Below are positions 16,461 to 24,413 of a stretch of DNA of 49,307 bases, piece after piece. The stretch is taken from NCBI GenBank assembly GCA_017525235.1, contig JAFXTC010000024.1:1-49307 (forward strand), read 5' to 3'. Each line of letters opens with the position of its first letter. Position 1 is the stretch's first letter. The DNA is from Bacteroidaceae bacterium. GTDB taxonomy: Bacteria; Bacteroidota; Bacteroidia; Bacteroidales; Bacteroidaceae. Made by a program: the position numbers and the translations under genes. A model generated the notes under the pieces. It had not been told where the DNA came from. It worked only from the letters and a program-made list of their open reading frames with translations, and searched no databases.

Positions 16461-17471
16461 TTAACAATGAATACTTTTCCACCTTCCACTCAGCCATGGA
16501 ATGCGTTCTATGAGAGGAACCATCCATGTACAAAGACAAAAGACGGCAGGAATAAGAATGAACACTTCCTCGGGTCTGTTCCAGATACTGCGCCCAAAAC
16601 ATAAATGCATAAACTTGTAGAAGTAAAGCATAGGATAATGGGAGATAAAGTAGACCATACTATGTTCGCCTATATAGCAGATGACAGGAATCCGAGGTAG
16701 GTTCAGACAAGACATGATGCCCACCAGACCGCATATCACAAGCACCATATTCAAAACCGTTGCTACAAAGTTGCCCTTGAATTCATTGATGGACATTGTA
16801 TACTCTCCGTGATACATTGCGTTCAAGACGATAAACGCCAAGATCATAGCCACAGAGAGCCAAAGGATTATCTGGCGGGAAAATCTGTTCATCATGTGCT
16901 TCCATAACATGCCCAGATAGAAGAAGAAAATGCCCATGAATACATTATTGACGCCCATCCATAACGGATTTCCATTCAGAAAGAGGAAATATGCCATCAT
17001 CGGAAACAGGACAACAAACCAATGCAGCCCCTTCACCTTTTCAATAAAGTGAACTACAAGATATGTCACAAAGAAAGAAAAGAGGAACCAAGTGGGCCTG
17101 TTACCATAGAAACTGCTGGTATCCCAAATGTGCGACCAATACAATGGCTCAATAGGCTTATGGAATTTATCGAGCAGGAATGGCAGAAAGGCAAAGTATA
17201 TGGCCAGACCAATGATACCAGCCGACATGTAGGGAACGAAAAGTCGTTTGGTACGATCAATGAGATAATCTCTGGTAGGTTTTTCATTTACGCCCTTATT
17301 GAAATATCCAGCCTTAAAGAAGAAGAACGACATGAAGTAGAACGTCCACTCCATAACATGCGTCCACCACTGAACCTCTCCCATTCCACAGAAGTCCATA
17401 ACGTGCAAGCTTATCATACGAATGATACAAAGTCCGCACAGAAAATCGAACGTATGATTTCTATTCTTCAT
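16461..17471 (-). CDS. Acyltransferase-3 family membrane protein (second of a pair)
   Basis: 336 residues from MKNRNHTFDFLCG. About ten membrane helices; the loop RPTWFLFSFF (about 125-134) and the C-terminal YIGEHSMVYFISHYP are the conserved features of this family, which O-acetylates sugars of surface glycans. The true start overlaps the end of the upstream paralogue by 11 bases; the longer frame beginning at 17507 would add 12 unshared residues. It is clearly homologous to the upstream gene along its length (FDxLCGLCIxRM, AGYFNK, GNxPxWFLFSFF, IERxPWLSGRW), so it arose by tandem duplication. Confidence 0.88.
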   Translation of the reverse strand: MKNRNHTFDFLCGLCIIRMISLHVMDFCGMGEVQWWTHVMEWTFYFMSFFFFKAGYFNKGVNEKPTRDYLIDRTKRLFVPYMSAGIIGLAIYFAFLPFLLDKFHKPIEPLYWSHIWDTSSFYGNRPTWFLFSFFVTYLVVHFIEKVKGLHWFVVLFPMMAYFLFLNGNPLWMGVNNVFMGIFFFYLGMLWKHMMNRFSRQIILWLSVAMILAFIVLNAMYHGEYTMSINEFKGNFVATVLNMVLVICGLVGIMSCLNLPRIPVICYIGEHSMVYFISHYPMLYFYKFMHLCFGRSIWNRPEEVFILIPAVFCLCTWMVPLIERIPWLSGRWKSIHC

Positions 17472-18489
17472 TTGCAACCTTGTTAACTGTTTTAGGCCAT
17501 CTGCCACTTAACCACGGCACACGCTCTATATAAGGAACCAACCAGGTACAGATACATATAATCAGAATGAAAACCAAGATAAAATCATCCCAGTGTTTAT
17601 TCATTCCCCTACCCGCTACGCCATACACCATGCTGTAATACAACAAAATGGGATAATGGAGTACAAAGTAAACCATACTGTGCTCACCTATATACTCTAC
17701 AAAAGGCACACGGAAGGAAGGCAATGACAGAAGAACGCCGGAGATGCCACATAGCGCACATGTAATATTCACAACTGCTCCCCATGGGCGATGCACCCAG
17801 TGGTTCAAACTCATATCATACTCGCCATGCCAATAATGATTCCCGACCAAAAAGACAAAGAGTAAAGCCAGAGAGAGAGTAAGAAAGACGAACTTGGGGG
17901 ATTTATGTAACATCCAATACCAACATTTACCTAAATAAAAGAAGTAAACGCCCATAAAGACATTACCCAAACTCATAGGCACCTGAACCTTATATTCTGC
18001 CAATGCCCAACTGACCAAAGGGAACAGGAGGGCTAGATATGCCAAATAAGGAACTTTCTGCATGAAATGCACCACCACATACATACAGAAGAAAGAAAAC
18101 AGAAACCACACAGGCGGATTGCCGTAGAAATGACTCTGCATCCATACGTGGCTCCACTCCAACTTGTCCCAATATTTGTGCAGCTCATTGGGGAACAGCA
18201 TCAGGATGCCAAAATAAAAGATGCTACCTATAGTACCCCATGCCAGATAAGGGATAAACAAACGTTTGAACTTGTCTTTCAGAAAAAAACGAGTTGGTGC
18301 GGAAATACTCTTATTGAAATAACCTGCCTTGAAAAAAAAGAAGCAGATAAAAAAGAAGGACCAGGCCATCAGTTTGTCGAACCACATCGTACATCCCCTA
18401 AAACCGCACATACTGACACAATGCAAGACTATCATTCTGAGAATGCAAAGTCCGCAGAGCAAGTCAAAAGCATGATTCCTCTCTTTCAT
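17461..18489 (-). CDS. Acyltransferase-3 family membrane protein (first of a pair)
   Basis: 342 residues from MKERNHAFDLLCG at 18489. Ten or so membrane helices, PPVWFLFSFF near residue 135, EYIGEHSMVYFVLHYP near the C-terminus. It probably transfers an acetyl group across the membrane to a glycan. The promoter -7 box (TACCTTTG) ends five bases before this ATG, so the upstream ATG at 18519 lies inside the promoter and is excluded. This is the first gene of a six-gene minus-strand operon (two acyltransferases, cytidylyltransferase, amidotransferase, LicD, GH99-like). Confidence 0.88.
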   Translation of the reverse strand: MKERNHAFDLLCGLCILRMIVLHCVSMCGFRGCTMWFDKLMAWSFFFICFFFFKAGYFNKSISAPTRFFLKDKFKRLFIPYLAWGTIGSIFYFGILMLFPNELHKYWDKLEWSHVWMQSHFYGNPPVWFLFSFFCMYVVVHFMQKVPYLAYLALLFPLVSWALAEYKVQVPMSLGNVFMGVYFFYLGKCWYWMLHKSPKFVFLTLSLALLFVFLVGNHYWHGEYDMSLNHWVHRPWGAVVNITCALCGISGVLLSLPSFRVPFVEYIGEHSMVYFVLHYPILLYYSMVYGVAGRGMNKHWDDFILVFILIICICTWLVPYIERVPWLSGRWPKTVNKVANEE

Positions 18490-18494
18490 GAGGA

Positions 18495-18525
18495 CAAAGG
18501 TACGATTAAGCGAAGACAATACAAA
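18495..18525 (-). promoter_or_regulatory. Promoter of the minus-strand glycan operon
   Basis: On the minus strand TTTG (18525-18522), a 19-base spacer and TACCTTTG (18502-18495) match the Bacteroidetes consensus exactly. The spacer ends in CGCTTAATCG, shared with the promoters at 27878 and 40155. It lies five bases before the ATG, so the transcript should be leaderless or nearly so. Confidence 0.85.
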
Positions 18526-18605
18526 ATAAAACGGATTTTATTTTTATTGTAGGGCGTGAGTACCTTCGACGATAGTCAATATTATGAAAAAAGTGCTATA
18601 AAAAC

Positions 18606-18640
18606 AATTTTCAATTTTCAATTTACAATTTTCAATTTAA
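18606..18640. repeat. AATTTTCAATTTTCAATTT tandem array
   Basis: Three to four degenerate copies of CAATTTTCAATTTA fill most of the gap between the divergent glycan operons, just upstream of the plus-strand promoter. Confidence 0.65.
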
Positions 18641-18646
18641 AAAGAG

Positions 18647-18654
18647 TATCTTTG
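18647..18654 (+). promoter_or_regulatory. -7 element (TATCTTTG) of the plus-strand glycan operon
   Basis: A TAnnTTTG match that ends four bases before the ATG at 18659, implying a leaderless or near-leaderless mRNA. The -33 position is AT-rich without a clean TTTG. It faces the minus-strand promoter 120 bases away. Confidence 0.65.
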
Positions 18655-18658
18655 CATC

Positions 18659-19675
18659 ATGAAACAAGCACTTGTTGATGTTTCCGTACTGATTTTGTTC
18701 TTCAACCGACCAGAACCGTTGAAGCAGGTTTTTGCGCAAATTAAGGAAGCGCGCCCCACAAGACTTTTCTTGTTTCAAGACGGCCCCCGCTCTGAGAAGG
18801 ATTTGGAAGGCATTCTTGCCTGTAGGGAAGTTGTCAACCAAATCGACTGGGAATGTGAGGTACATCAATCCTATCAGGAACGCAACTACGGATGCGACCC
18901 TGCTAATTTTCTTTCTCACAAATGGGCTTTTAGCCTTACAGATAAGTGCGTAGTCCTTGAAGATGACTCTATCCCTGCTGTCTCTTTCTTCTCGTTTTGC
19001 AAAGAAATGCTCGACCGCTATGAGAATGACGAACGCATTACGATGATATCAGGGTTTAATGCTGAAGAACAAACCTCAGATATAAAAGAGGATTATTTCT
19101 TCACAACAAATTTCAGTATCTGGGGATGGGCTTCGTGGAAAAGAGTGATAGATCAATGGGATGAACACTACACATGGATGGATGTACCACAGGCTGTGAC
19201 CCAACTAAAAGCAATTATAAAGGAACGAGGATACCGCGACGACTTCCTGCCAATGTGTACCCAGCACCGAGCATCAGGCAAGCCGTATTACGAGACCATA
19301 TTCTGGTCACACCTGCTGATGAACAACGGGCTTTGTATTGTACCACGCCGCAATATGATTAACAATCTTGGGGCAATAGCTGGCAGTACTCATTTTGGCG
19401 GATCTTTGGAAACGCTACCTCATGGCTACCGTCGTATCTTCACCATGAAAAGATATGAACAGGAAACTCCACTTCTGCATCCCACATATGTCATGGAACA
19501 TATTGCTTACCGCAAGAGGGCCTATAAGATAATGGGATGGATGAACCCGCTCGTGAAGGTTGGCAGGTCTTTTGAAGAGTTGTTCCTGAATCTGCGTTAT
19601 GGCAACTTCCGCTTTATCTTCCAATCCCTAAACAGACGCATCCAAAAATGGATGGGTAAAAAGGCATACAGATGA
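18659..19675 (+). CDS. GT-A fold glycosyltransferase
   Basis: 338 residues. The nucleotide-sugar fold begins VLILFFNRPEPL; the metal-binding acidic motif is VVLEDDSIP (98-106); TTNFSIWGWASWKRVID (about 148-164) is the acceptor-side motif seen in Bacteroidales 'hemolysin activation'-type glycosyltransferases of this fold. It should add a sugar to a lipid-linked glycan in the cytoplasm; the sugar is not identifiable. It opens an operon whose next gene overlaps by 4 bases (ATGA). Confidence 0.85.
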   Translation: MKQALVDVSVLILFFNRPEPLKQVFAQIKEARPTRLFLFQDGPRSEKDLEGILACREVVNQIDWECEVHQSYQERNYGCDPANFLSHKWAFSLTDKCVVLEDDSIPAVSFFSFCKEMLDRYENDERITMISGFNAEEQTSDIKEDYFFTTNFSIWGWASWKRVIDQWDEHYTWMDVPQAVTQLKAIIKERGYRDDFLPMCTQHRASGKPYYETIFWSHLLMNNGLCIVPRRNMINNLGAIAGSTHFGGSLETLPHGYRRIFTMKRYEQETPLLHPTYVMEHIAYRKRAYKIMGWMNPLVKVGRSFEELFLNLRYGNFRFIFQSLNRRIQKWMGKKAYR

Positions 19676-20808
19676 AAGTCCTTTTGGTAAGTACAAGTGA
19701 CCGTGCAGGTGGAGGTGCCATTGCTGCCTACCGACTGATGGAAGCCCTGAACAACAACGGCGTTAAGGCTAAGATGTTGGTACGTGACAAACTGTCAACT
19801 TCTGTAACCGTTATCCAAGCAGGAACAAAAATCCCAAAGATATTGGAGCGCCTGCAGATTATGGCGTACATGAAAGGTAAACTTTGGCAGGCCGACACAG
19901 CGGAGTTTGGTATTAACGTCACCAAGACCGATGAATACAAAGAGGCCGACGTTATTCACTTGCATTGGATTAACCAGGGAATGATATCGCTATCTTGTCT
20001 GGAGAAGATGATTAAGGACGGTAAAAAGATTGTCTGGACGTTGCACGACGAATGGCCTTACCTGGGTATCTGCCATTACAGAGGTGACTGTCAGGAAACA
20101 GAATGCAGGAACTGTCCGCTCCTACCTGGCGACATAGTCCACAAGCGTTACCTCAAGAAACAGGAACTATACAAGAAAGGTAGTATTACTTTTGTTGGAT
20201 GCAGCGAATGGATTACCCAAAGAGCCCTACAGGCGATGCCAGAGGCGCAGGTTGTTCATATAAACAACTGCATTCCCCACAACATATTCCGTTACATAAA
20301 TCAGCAAGAGGCACGTAAGAAACTGGATTTGCCCCTCGATAAGAAAATTATCCTCTTCTGCGCCCAGAAGCTGAATGACGAGCGAAAAGGCTACACCTAT
20401 CTGCAACAAGCCCTGGAGAAACTTTCAACGCTCAACTCTCAACTCTCAACTATATGTGTGGGCAAGGGTGGTCGATACATCAACAGTCCGGAGGAGATGG
20501 CTACCATGTATGCTGCGGCAGATGTGTTCGTAACACCTAGCCTGCAAGACAACCTGCCCAACACCATAGCCGAATCCATGTCTTGCGGAACACCCTGCGT
20601 AGGTTTTAATGTGGGAGGCATTCCCGAAATGATAGACCATCAGCAAAACGGTTATGTTGCCAAATACAAAGATGTGGCTGATTTGGCAGAAGGCATCCAG
20701 TATGTTCTTTCCCATGATATGCGCGAGGCGGCTCTTCACAAAGCGGCTTCAGCATACGGTGAAACACACGTCGCCCAGAAATATATTAATGTTTATGAAT
20801 CAAGATAA
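19672..20808 (+). CDS. GT4-family glycosyltransferase
   Basis: 378 residues. N-terminal Rossmann domain with STSDRAGGGAIAAYRLMEAL and VIHLHWINQGMI; C-terminal domain with ADVFVTPSLQDNLPNTIAES and CGTPCVGFNVGGIPEMI (about 285-327), the GT4 EX7E-type nucleotide-sugar site. A retaining transferase using an activated sugar. An 8-base tandem repeat CTCAACTC (20426-20450) is read in frame as LSTLNSQLST, a probable insertion next to the C-terminal domain. ATGA overlap with the gene before and a 14-base overlap with the gene after show a tight operon. Confidence 0.9.
   Translation: MKVLLVSTSDRAGGGAIAAYRLMEALNNNGVKAKMLVRDKLSTSVTVIQAGTKIPKILERLQIMAYMKGKLWQADTAEFGINVTKTDEYKEADVIHLHWINQGMISLSCLEKMIKDGKKIVWTLHDEWPYLGICHYRGDCQETECRNCPLLPGDIVHKRYLKKQELYKKGSITFVGCSEWITQRALQAMPEAQVVHINNCIPHNIFRYINQQEARKKLDLPLDKKIILFCAQKLNDERKGYTYLQQALEKLSTLNSQLSTICVGKGGRYINSPEEMATMYAAADVFVTPSLQDNLPNTIAESMSCGTPCVGFNVGGIPEMIDHQQNGYVAKYKDVADLAEGIQYVLSHDMREAALHKAASAYGETHVAQKYINVYESR
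20426..20450. repeat. In-frame CTCAACTC tandem repeat inside the GT4 gene
   Basis: CAACGCTCAACTCTC then AACTCTCAAC: about three 8-base units. The encoded LSTLNSQLST lies between two conserved strands, so it looks like an inserted word repeat rather than family sequence. Confidence 0.65.
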
Positions 20809-21601
20809 AACGCAAAATACATCACTACCGCTTATAACCATAGCCACCGTCACCTACAATGCTGGGGCTACTTTACAGCGCACATTAGATAGTGTGGCGA
20901 TTCAAAGTTACGATAGGATTGAGCATCTGATTATCGACGGACTTTCAACCGACAAGACCCTCAGCCTTGTACAGCGGTATGTAGAGCAGAATAACAACAG
21001 GCATCAGATACGTTTGACCAGCGAGCCCGACGAGGGATTATACGATGCCATGAATAAGGCACTGATGCTAGCTGCAGGAGACTATATTGTTTTCCTGAAT
21101 GCGGGAGATAAGTTGCATAGCCAAGACACCATTTCAGAAATAGTGAAATGTTCCCATTGGCAAAAAGGCAGAAACAGCAATCCTGCCATTCTGTATGGCG
21201 AGACAGATTTGGTGGATAATGAAGGAAACTTCGTTCGTCACCGTCGTCTTACTGCTCCAGAAGTGCTGACGTGGAAAAACTTCCTAAGCGGCATGAGGGT
21301 TTGCCACCAGTCGTTCTACGTCCGTACCGACATAGCAAAAAGCGAAAGCTACAATCTGAATTACCGATATTCTGCCGATTACGATTGGTGCATTCGCATC
21401 ATGAAGAAAGCAGCCCAACGCAGATTAAAAATAATAAACACCCATCTGATTCTTACGGATTACCTCAATGAAGGTATGACGACCAAGAATCATCGCAAAT
21501 CCCTTGTGGAGCGCTTGAAGCTGATGGCCATGCATTATGGATGGACACAGGCAATATCCGCCCACGGCTGGTTTGTCATAAGAGCAGTAATTAAAAGATA
21601 A
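20795..21601 (+). CDS. GT2-family glycosyltransferase
   Basis: 268 residues from the ATG at 20795; an earlier in-frame ATG at 20654 would lie far inside the GT4 gene. GT-A core: PLITIATVTYNAGATLQRTL, LIIDGLSTDKTL, SEPDEGLYDAMNKAL, GDYIVFLNAGD (the DxD-equivalent at about 100-105) and, later, SADYDWCIRIM. An inverting sugar transferase of the WcaA type, probably for chain extension of the same glycan. It ends the glycosyltransferase part of the operon; a 99-base spacer with a palindrome and word repeats follows. Confidence 0.9.
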   Translation: MNQDKTQNTSLPLITIATVTYNAGATLQRTLDSVAIQSYDRIEHLIIDGLSTDKTLSLVQRYVEQNNNRHQIRLTSEPDEGLYDAMNKALMLAAGDYIVFLNAGDKLHSQDTISEIVKCSHWQKGRNSNPAILYGETDLVDNEGNFVRHRRLTAPEVLTWKNFLSGMRVCHQSFYVRTDIAKSESYNLNYRYSADYDWCIRIMKKAAQRRLKIINTHLILTDYLNEGMTTKNHRKSLVERLKLMAMHYGWTQAISAHGWFVIRAVIKR

Positions 21602-21615
21602 AAAGCCTCTCCCCA

Positions 21616-21634
21616 CCCTCTCCAAAAGAGAGGG
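21616..21634. repeat. CCCTCTC-CAAAA-GAGAGGG palindrome
   Basis: A 7-bp perfect stem, 15 bases after the GT2 stop, without a T-run. It matches the loose C-rich/G-rich hairpins inside the coding sequence at 2677 and 3200. It could act as a weak terminator or processing site, but may be only a dispersed palindrome. Confidence 0.6.
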
Positions 21635-21645
21635 AGCCAAGGTTC

Positions 21646-21697
21646 AAAAAGTTTAAGAGGTTTAAGAGTTCAAGAGTAAACAGTAAACGGTAAACCA
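21646..21697. repeat. Degenerate tandem repeat upstream of proC
   Basis: AAGTTTAAGAGGTTTAAGAG then AGTAAACAGTAAACGGTAAACC: two adjoining word-type repeats of 8-10 bases that fill the spacer up to four bases before the proC start. Confidence 0.7.
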
Positions 21698-21700
21698 AAT

Positions 21701-22477
21701 ATGAAAATAGCAATAATAGGAGCAGGAAACATGGGAGGTGCCACCGCGAAAGGATTGGCACAGAGTAAACATGTAAGTGCAAAAGATATTTTTATCAGCA
21801 ACCCTAGCAAGGGCAAGTTAGATGCCATCAAGACTGAATTCCCAGAGATAAACATCACGCAGGATAACAAGGAATGTATCAAGGATGCAGATATGGTCAT
21901 CTTGGCCGTTAAGCCTTGGAAGGTGGAAGAGGTCGCCTGGGAAATAGCTACTCACCTAAAGAACGGGAACGTAATTGTGGGAAGTATGGCTGCTGGCATA
22001 AGTACAGAAAAAATAGAAAACATGTTTGGTCAACACCCCATCTATACCATTATTCCCAACACAGCTATTGCTGTTCGTCAGAGCATGACCTTCATTGCCC
22101 GCAAAAACACCACTCCCGATATGGATAGCGAGATTTTGCTCATCTTCAAGGAACTGGGAGAAGCCATGATTATAGAAGAACGACTGATGGGGGCAGGAAT
22201 GGCTCTTGCCAGTTGTGGCATTGCCTACGCCATGCGATACATCCGCGCAGCAACAGAAGGAGGTGTAGAACTTGGCATGTACGCCAAAGATGCACAACAT
22301 ATTGTTGAGCAAACGCTCTTGGGAGCTGTGGAATTGTTAAAGGCAAACAAGAGTCACCCCGAAACAGAAATAGACCGCGTGACGACACCAGGTGGCATTA
22401 CCATCCGTGGATTGAACGCTATGGAAGAGAACGGCTTTACAAACAGCGTTATTAAAGGTCTGAAGGCAAGTAAATGA
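21701..22477 (+). CDS. proC: Pyrroline-5-carboxylate reductase
   Basis: 258 residues. N-terminal dinucleotide-binding motif IAIIGAGNMGGATAKGL (3-19); DMVILAVKPW; MAAGIS; IPNTAIAVRQSMTF; C-terminal dimerisation domain with ASCGIAYAMRYIRAATEGG and DRVTTPGGITIRGL. This is ProC, the NAD(P)H reductase for the last step of proline synthesis, in the cytosol. The SCGIAY stretch replaces the SGSGPAY of E. coli, as I remember is usual in Bacteroidetes. It overlaps the next gene by 4 bases (ATGA), which places a primary-metabolism gene inside a glycan operon. Confidence 0.92.
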   Translation: MKIAIIGAGNMGGATAKGLAQSKHVSAKDIFISNPSKGKLDAIKTEFPEINITQDNKECIKDADMVILAVKPWKVEEVAWEIATHLKNGNVIVGSMAAGISTEKIENMFGQHPIYTIIPNTAIAVRQSMTFIARKNTTPDMDSEILLIFKELGEAMIIEERLMGAGMALASCGIAYAMRYIRAATEGGVELGMYAKDAQHIVEQTLLGAVELLKANKSHPETEIDRVTTPGGITIRGLNAMEENGFTNSVIKGLKASK

Positions 22478-23391
22478 AACTAAAAGAAAAAGTCTTGCAA
22501 ACGATGAAGTCGACCGATACAGAAAGTCGGTTCGAACTTTACGTCACCCGCACGCCGGGTTATCTGTGGGCCCGTCTGTTCCAGAAGTTAGGCGTTCATC
22601 CCATAGCCGTTACACTTATGAGTATCGTCATCGGGGCTACCAGCGGGTACTTCTTCTACCAGACAGACCTTAAAATGAACCTCATAGGCATCTGCCTGCT
22701 GATTTGGGCCAACTGGTATGATTGCGCTGACGGACAATTGGCGCGTATGACAGGCAAGAAAACGCTTATTGGCCGCATCCTTGACGGCTTTGCCGGAGAT
22801 GTCTGGTTTTTCTGTATCTATCTAGGGCTTTGTCTAAGACTCACACCCCAATGGGGCATTTGGATTTGGCTGTTGGCAGCTTGGGCCGGTCTGCGCTGTC
22901 ATGGCAGACAGTGTGCCATCGGGGATTACTACCGCAACATCCATCTATGGTTCTTTCTGGGCGAGAAAGGCAGTGAACTAGCCACCAGCCAACAAGAGAA
23001 AGAGGAGTTCCGAAATCTGAAATGGCATAGCCGAGAATGGTTCCACAAACTATATTTATTCTTTTATATAAGGTATACTAAGAGTCAGGAAGATCAGACT
23101 CCCATTTTCCAAAAACTGTTCCAAGCCATACAAGAGAAACTGGGAGGTAAAGTTTCCGTTGACATGAGACAGCGTTTTCGTCAGGACAGCCTTCCGCTGA
23201 TGCCCATCACGAACATTCTCACCTTCGACACCAGAGCCGGCGTTCTGTTCCTCTCTGTCTTAATTGGAATGCCATGGATATATTTTGTGTTCGAAGCAAC
23301 TGCATTGGAAATCCTCCGTTACTGGATGATACATACGCATGAATCTTTCTGCAAGAAATACCTTGATGAGATAAATGTTCAAGAAGTTTAA
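22474..23391 (+). CDS. CDP-alcohol phosphatidyltransferase family protein
   Basis: 305 residues, longer than the usual 180-220. Membrane helices surround the catalytic motif YDCADGQLARMTG...GRILDGFAGD (82-109). It has D83xxD86G87xxA90R91, then G100 and D104, but the final Asp is at 109: four residues separate the last two Asp instead of three in the consensus I know. It would transfer a phospho-alcohol from a CDP-alcohol or vice versa. With the TagD-like and IspD-like genes it suggests a phospho-alcohol-containing lipid or polymer. The C-terminal VQEV and stop codon come from the tandem repeat downstream. ATGA overlap with proC. Confidence 0.84.
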   Translation: MKLKEKVLQTMKSTDTESRFELYVTRTPGYLWARLFQKLGVHPIAVTLMSIVIGATSGYFFYQTDLKMNLIGICLLIWANWYDCADGQLARMTGKKTLIGRILDGFAGDVWFFCIYLGLCLRLTPQWGIWIWLLAAWAGLRCHGRQCAIGDYYRNIHLWFFLGEKGSELATSQQEKEEFRNLKWHSREWFHKLYLFFYIRYTKSQEDQTPIFQKLFQAIQEKLGGKVSVDMRQRFRQDSLPLMPITNILTFDTRAGVLFLSVLIGMPWIYFVFEATALEILRYWMIHTHESFCKKYLDEINVQEV

Positions 23392-23463
23392 AAGTTTAAG
23401 AAGTTTAAGAGGTTTAAGAAGTTTAAGAGCTAAAGTCTAAGGTCTAAAGCCTAAAGTCTAATT
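23376..23463. repeat. Long degenerate tandem repeat (GAAGTTTAA / TAAAGTCTA)
   Basis: Five or so copies of AAGTTTAAG / GGTTTAAG are followed by TAAGGTCTAAAGCCTAAAG units. The stop codon of the phosphatidyltransferase gene is inside the first copies. It fills the spacer before the GTG of the next gene. Confidence 0.75.
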
Positions 23464-23478
23464 TTCAACTAGAACAAA

Positions 23479-24192
23479 GTGAAAAATAACAAACACATAG
23501 CCCTGTTACTGGCTGGCGGTAAATCGTCAAGGATGAATACCAACCGCCCCAAGCAGTATATTGAAGTGAACGGAGAATCAGTCCTCAAGCACACCATGAA
23601 AGCTTTCCAGATTCATCCGCTCATACAAGACATCTACGTGGTCTGTGCCCGTGGTTGGGAAGATACTGTATGTGATGAAGCTCAGAGCGGCGAGATAACC
23701 AAGTTTCGCCAAGCCATCATTGGTGGTGACACCTCGTTCCAATCTCTGAAGAACGGCATCACGTATCTCTTACAGGAAGTAAAAGATACAGAGTCTATCG
23801 TTTTGGTTCATGATGCTGTACGTCCGCTTATCAGTCAGGATGTTATCAGCCGTAATATTGCCGTTTGCCTGACACACGGAAATGCCATAACGGCCGTTAG
23901 GAGCCAAGAAGCCTTTTTGGTCAGCGAGAACGGTAGCAGCAGCAACAGTTACATTCCTCGGGAGAATCTACTCAGAGCTCAAACACCTCATACCTTCCCA
24001 TTAAGAACGCTGAAAGAGATGATGGAAAAAGCCATTGAGCAGGGAATTACCAAGGCTCAAAGCCTCTTTACCCTAGCCAACGAACTTGGTTTCCAGCCCC
24101 TTCACATAGCACAAGGGGACATCATGAACTTCAAGCTTACCTACCCTAACGACATCTTGATTTATCAGGCCCTAAAGACCTTGGAAGAATAA
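23479..24192 (+). CDS. IspD/TarI-type cytidylyltransferase
   Basis: 237 residues, starting at GTG (23479). The nucleotidyltransferase core has ALLLAGGKSSRMNTNRPKQY (residues 8-27), VLVHDAVRPL and TPHTFPLRTLKEMM. IspD makes CDP-methylerythritol in isoprenoid synthesis; TarI makes CDP-ribitol from the same fold. The FKLTYPNDILIY end is common to both. Its place after the CDP-alcohol phosphatidyltransferase in a glycan operon favours a polyol-phosphate role, but if no other IspD exists in the genome it would be the isoprenoid enzyme. Confidence 0.85.
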   Translation: MKNNKHIALLLAGGKSSRMNTNRPKQYIEVNGESVLKHTMKAFQIHPLIQDIYVVCARGWEDTVCDEAQSGEITKFRQAIIGGDTSFQSLKNGITYLLQEVKDTESIVLVHDAVRPLISQDVISRNIAVCLTHGNAITAVRSQEAFLVSENGSSSNSYIPRENLLRAQTPHTFPLRTLKEMMEKAIEQGITKAQSLFTLANELGFQPLHIAQGDIMNFKLTYPNDILIYQALKTLEE

Positions 24193-24351
24193 TCAACTTA
24201 GAAAGATTAAAATTTAAGTTGATTGTTGATCAAAATCAACTTGAAAATAATCGCAATTTAGCTTCAAAAAGTTTGGAGCCTCCAAACCCTTCGGATTGCG
24301 CCTTCAAACTCCTCAAATTTACGCACAATTCTCTTGGTATTGAAGGACAAT
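24193..24351. other. Spacer with two inverted repeats
   Basis: TCAACTT (24193-24199) and AAGTTGA (24216-24222) can pair, followed by GATCAAAATCAACTT. A hairpin GTTTGGAG-C-CTCCAAAC follows (24272-24288). It has no T-run. No gene. Confidence 0.45.
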
Positions 24352-24389
24352 GAAAAAACATGCCTGACTCCATTACGAAATCAGGCATG
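24352..24389 (-). terminator. Intrinsic terminator of the BspA-like gene
   Basis: Minus strand: a 9-bp stem CATGCCTGA/TCAGGCATG (24359-24367 and 24381-24389) with a TTTTTT run on its 3' side (24353-24358), about 25 bases past the stop. Confidence 0.85.
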
Positions 24390-24413
24390 AAACAGTATTA
24401 AAACACTAAGTCT

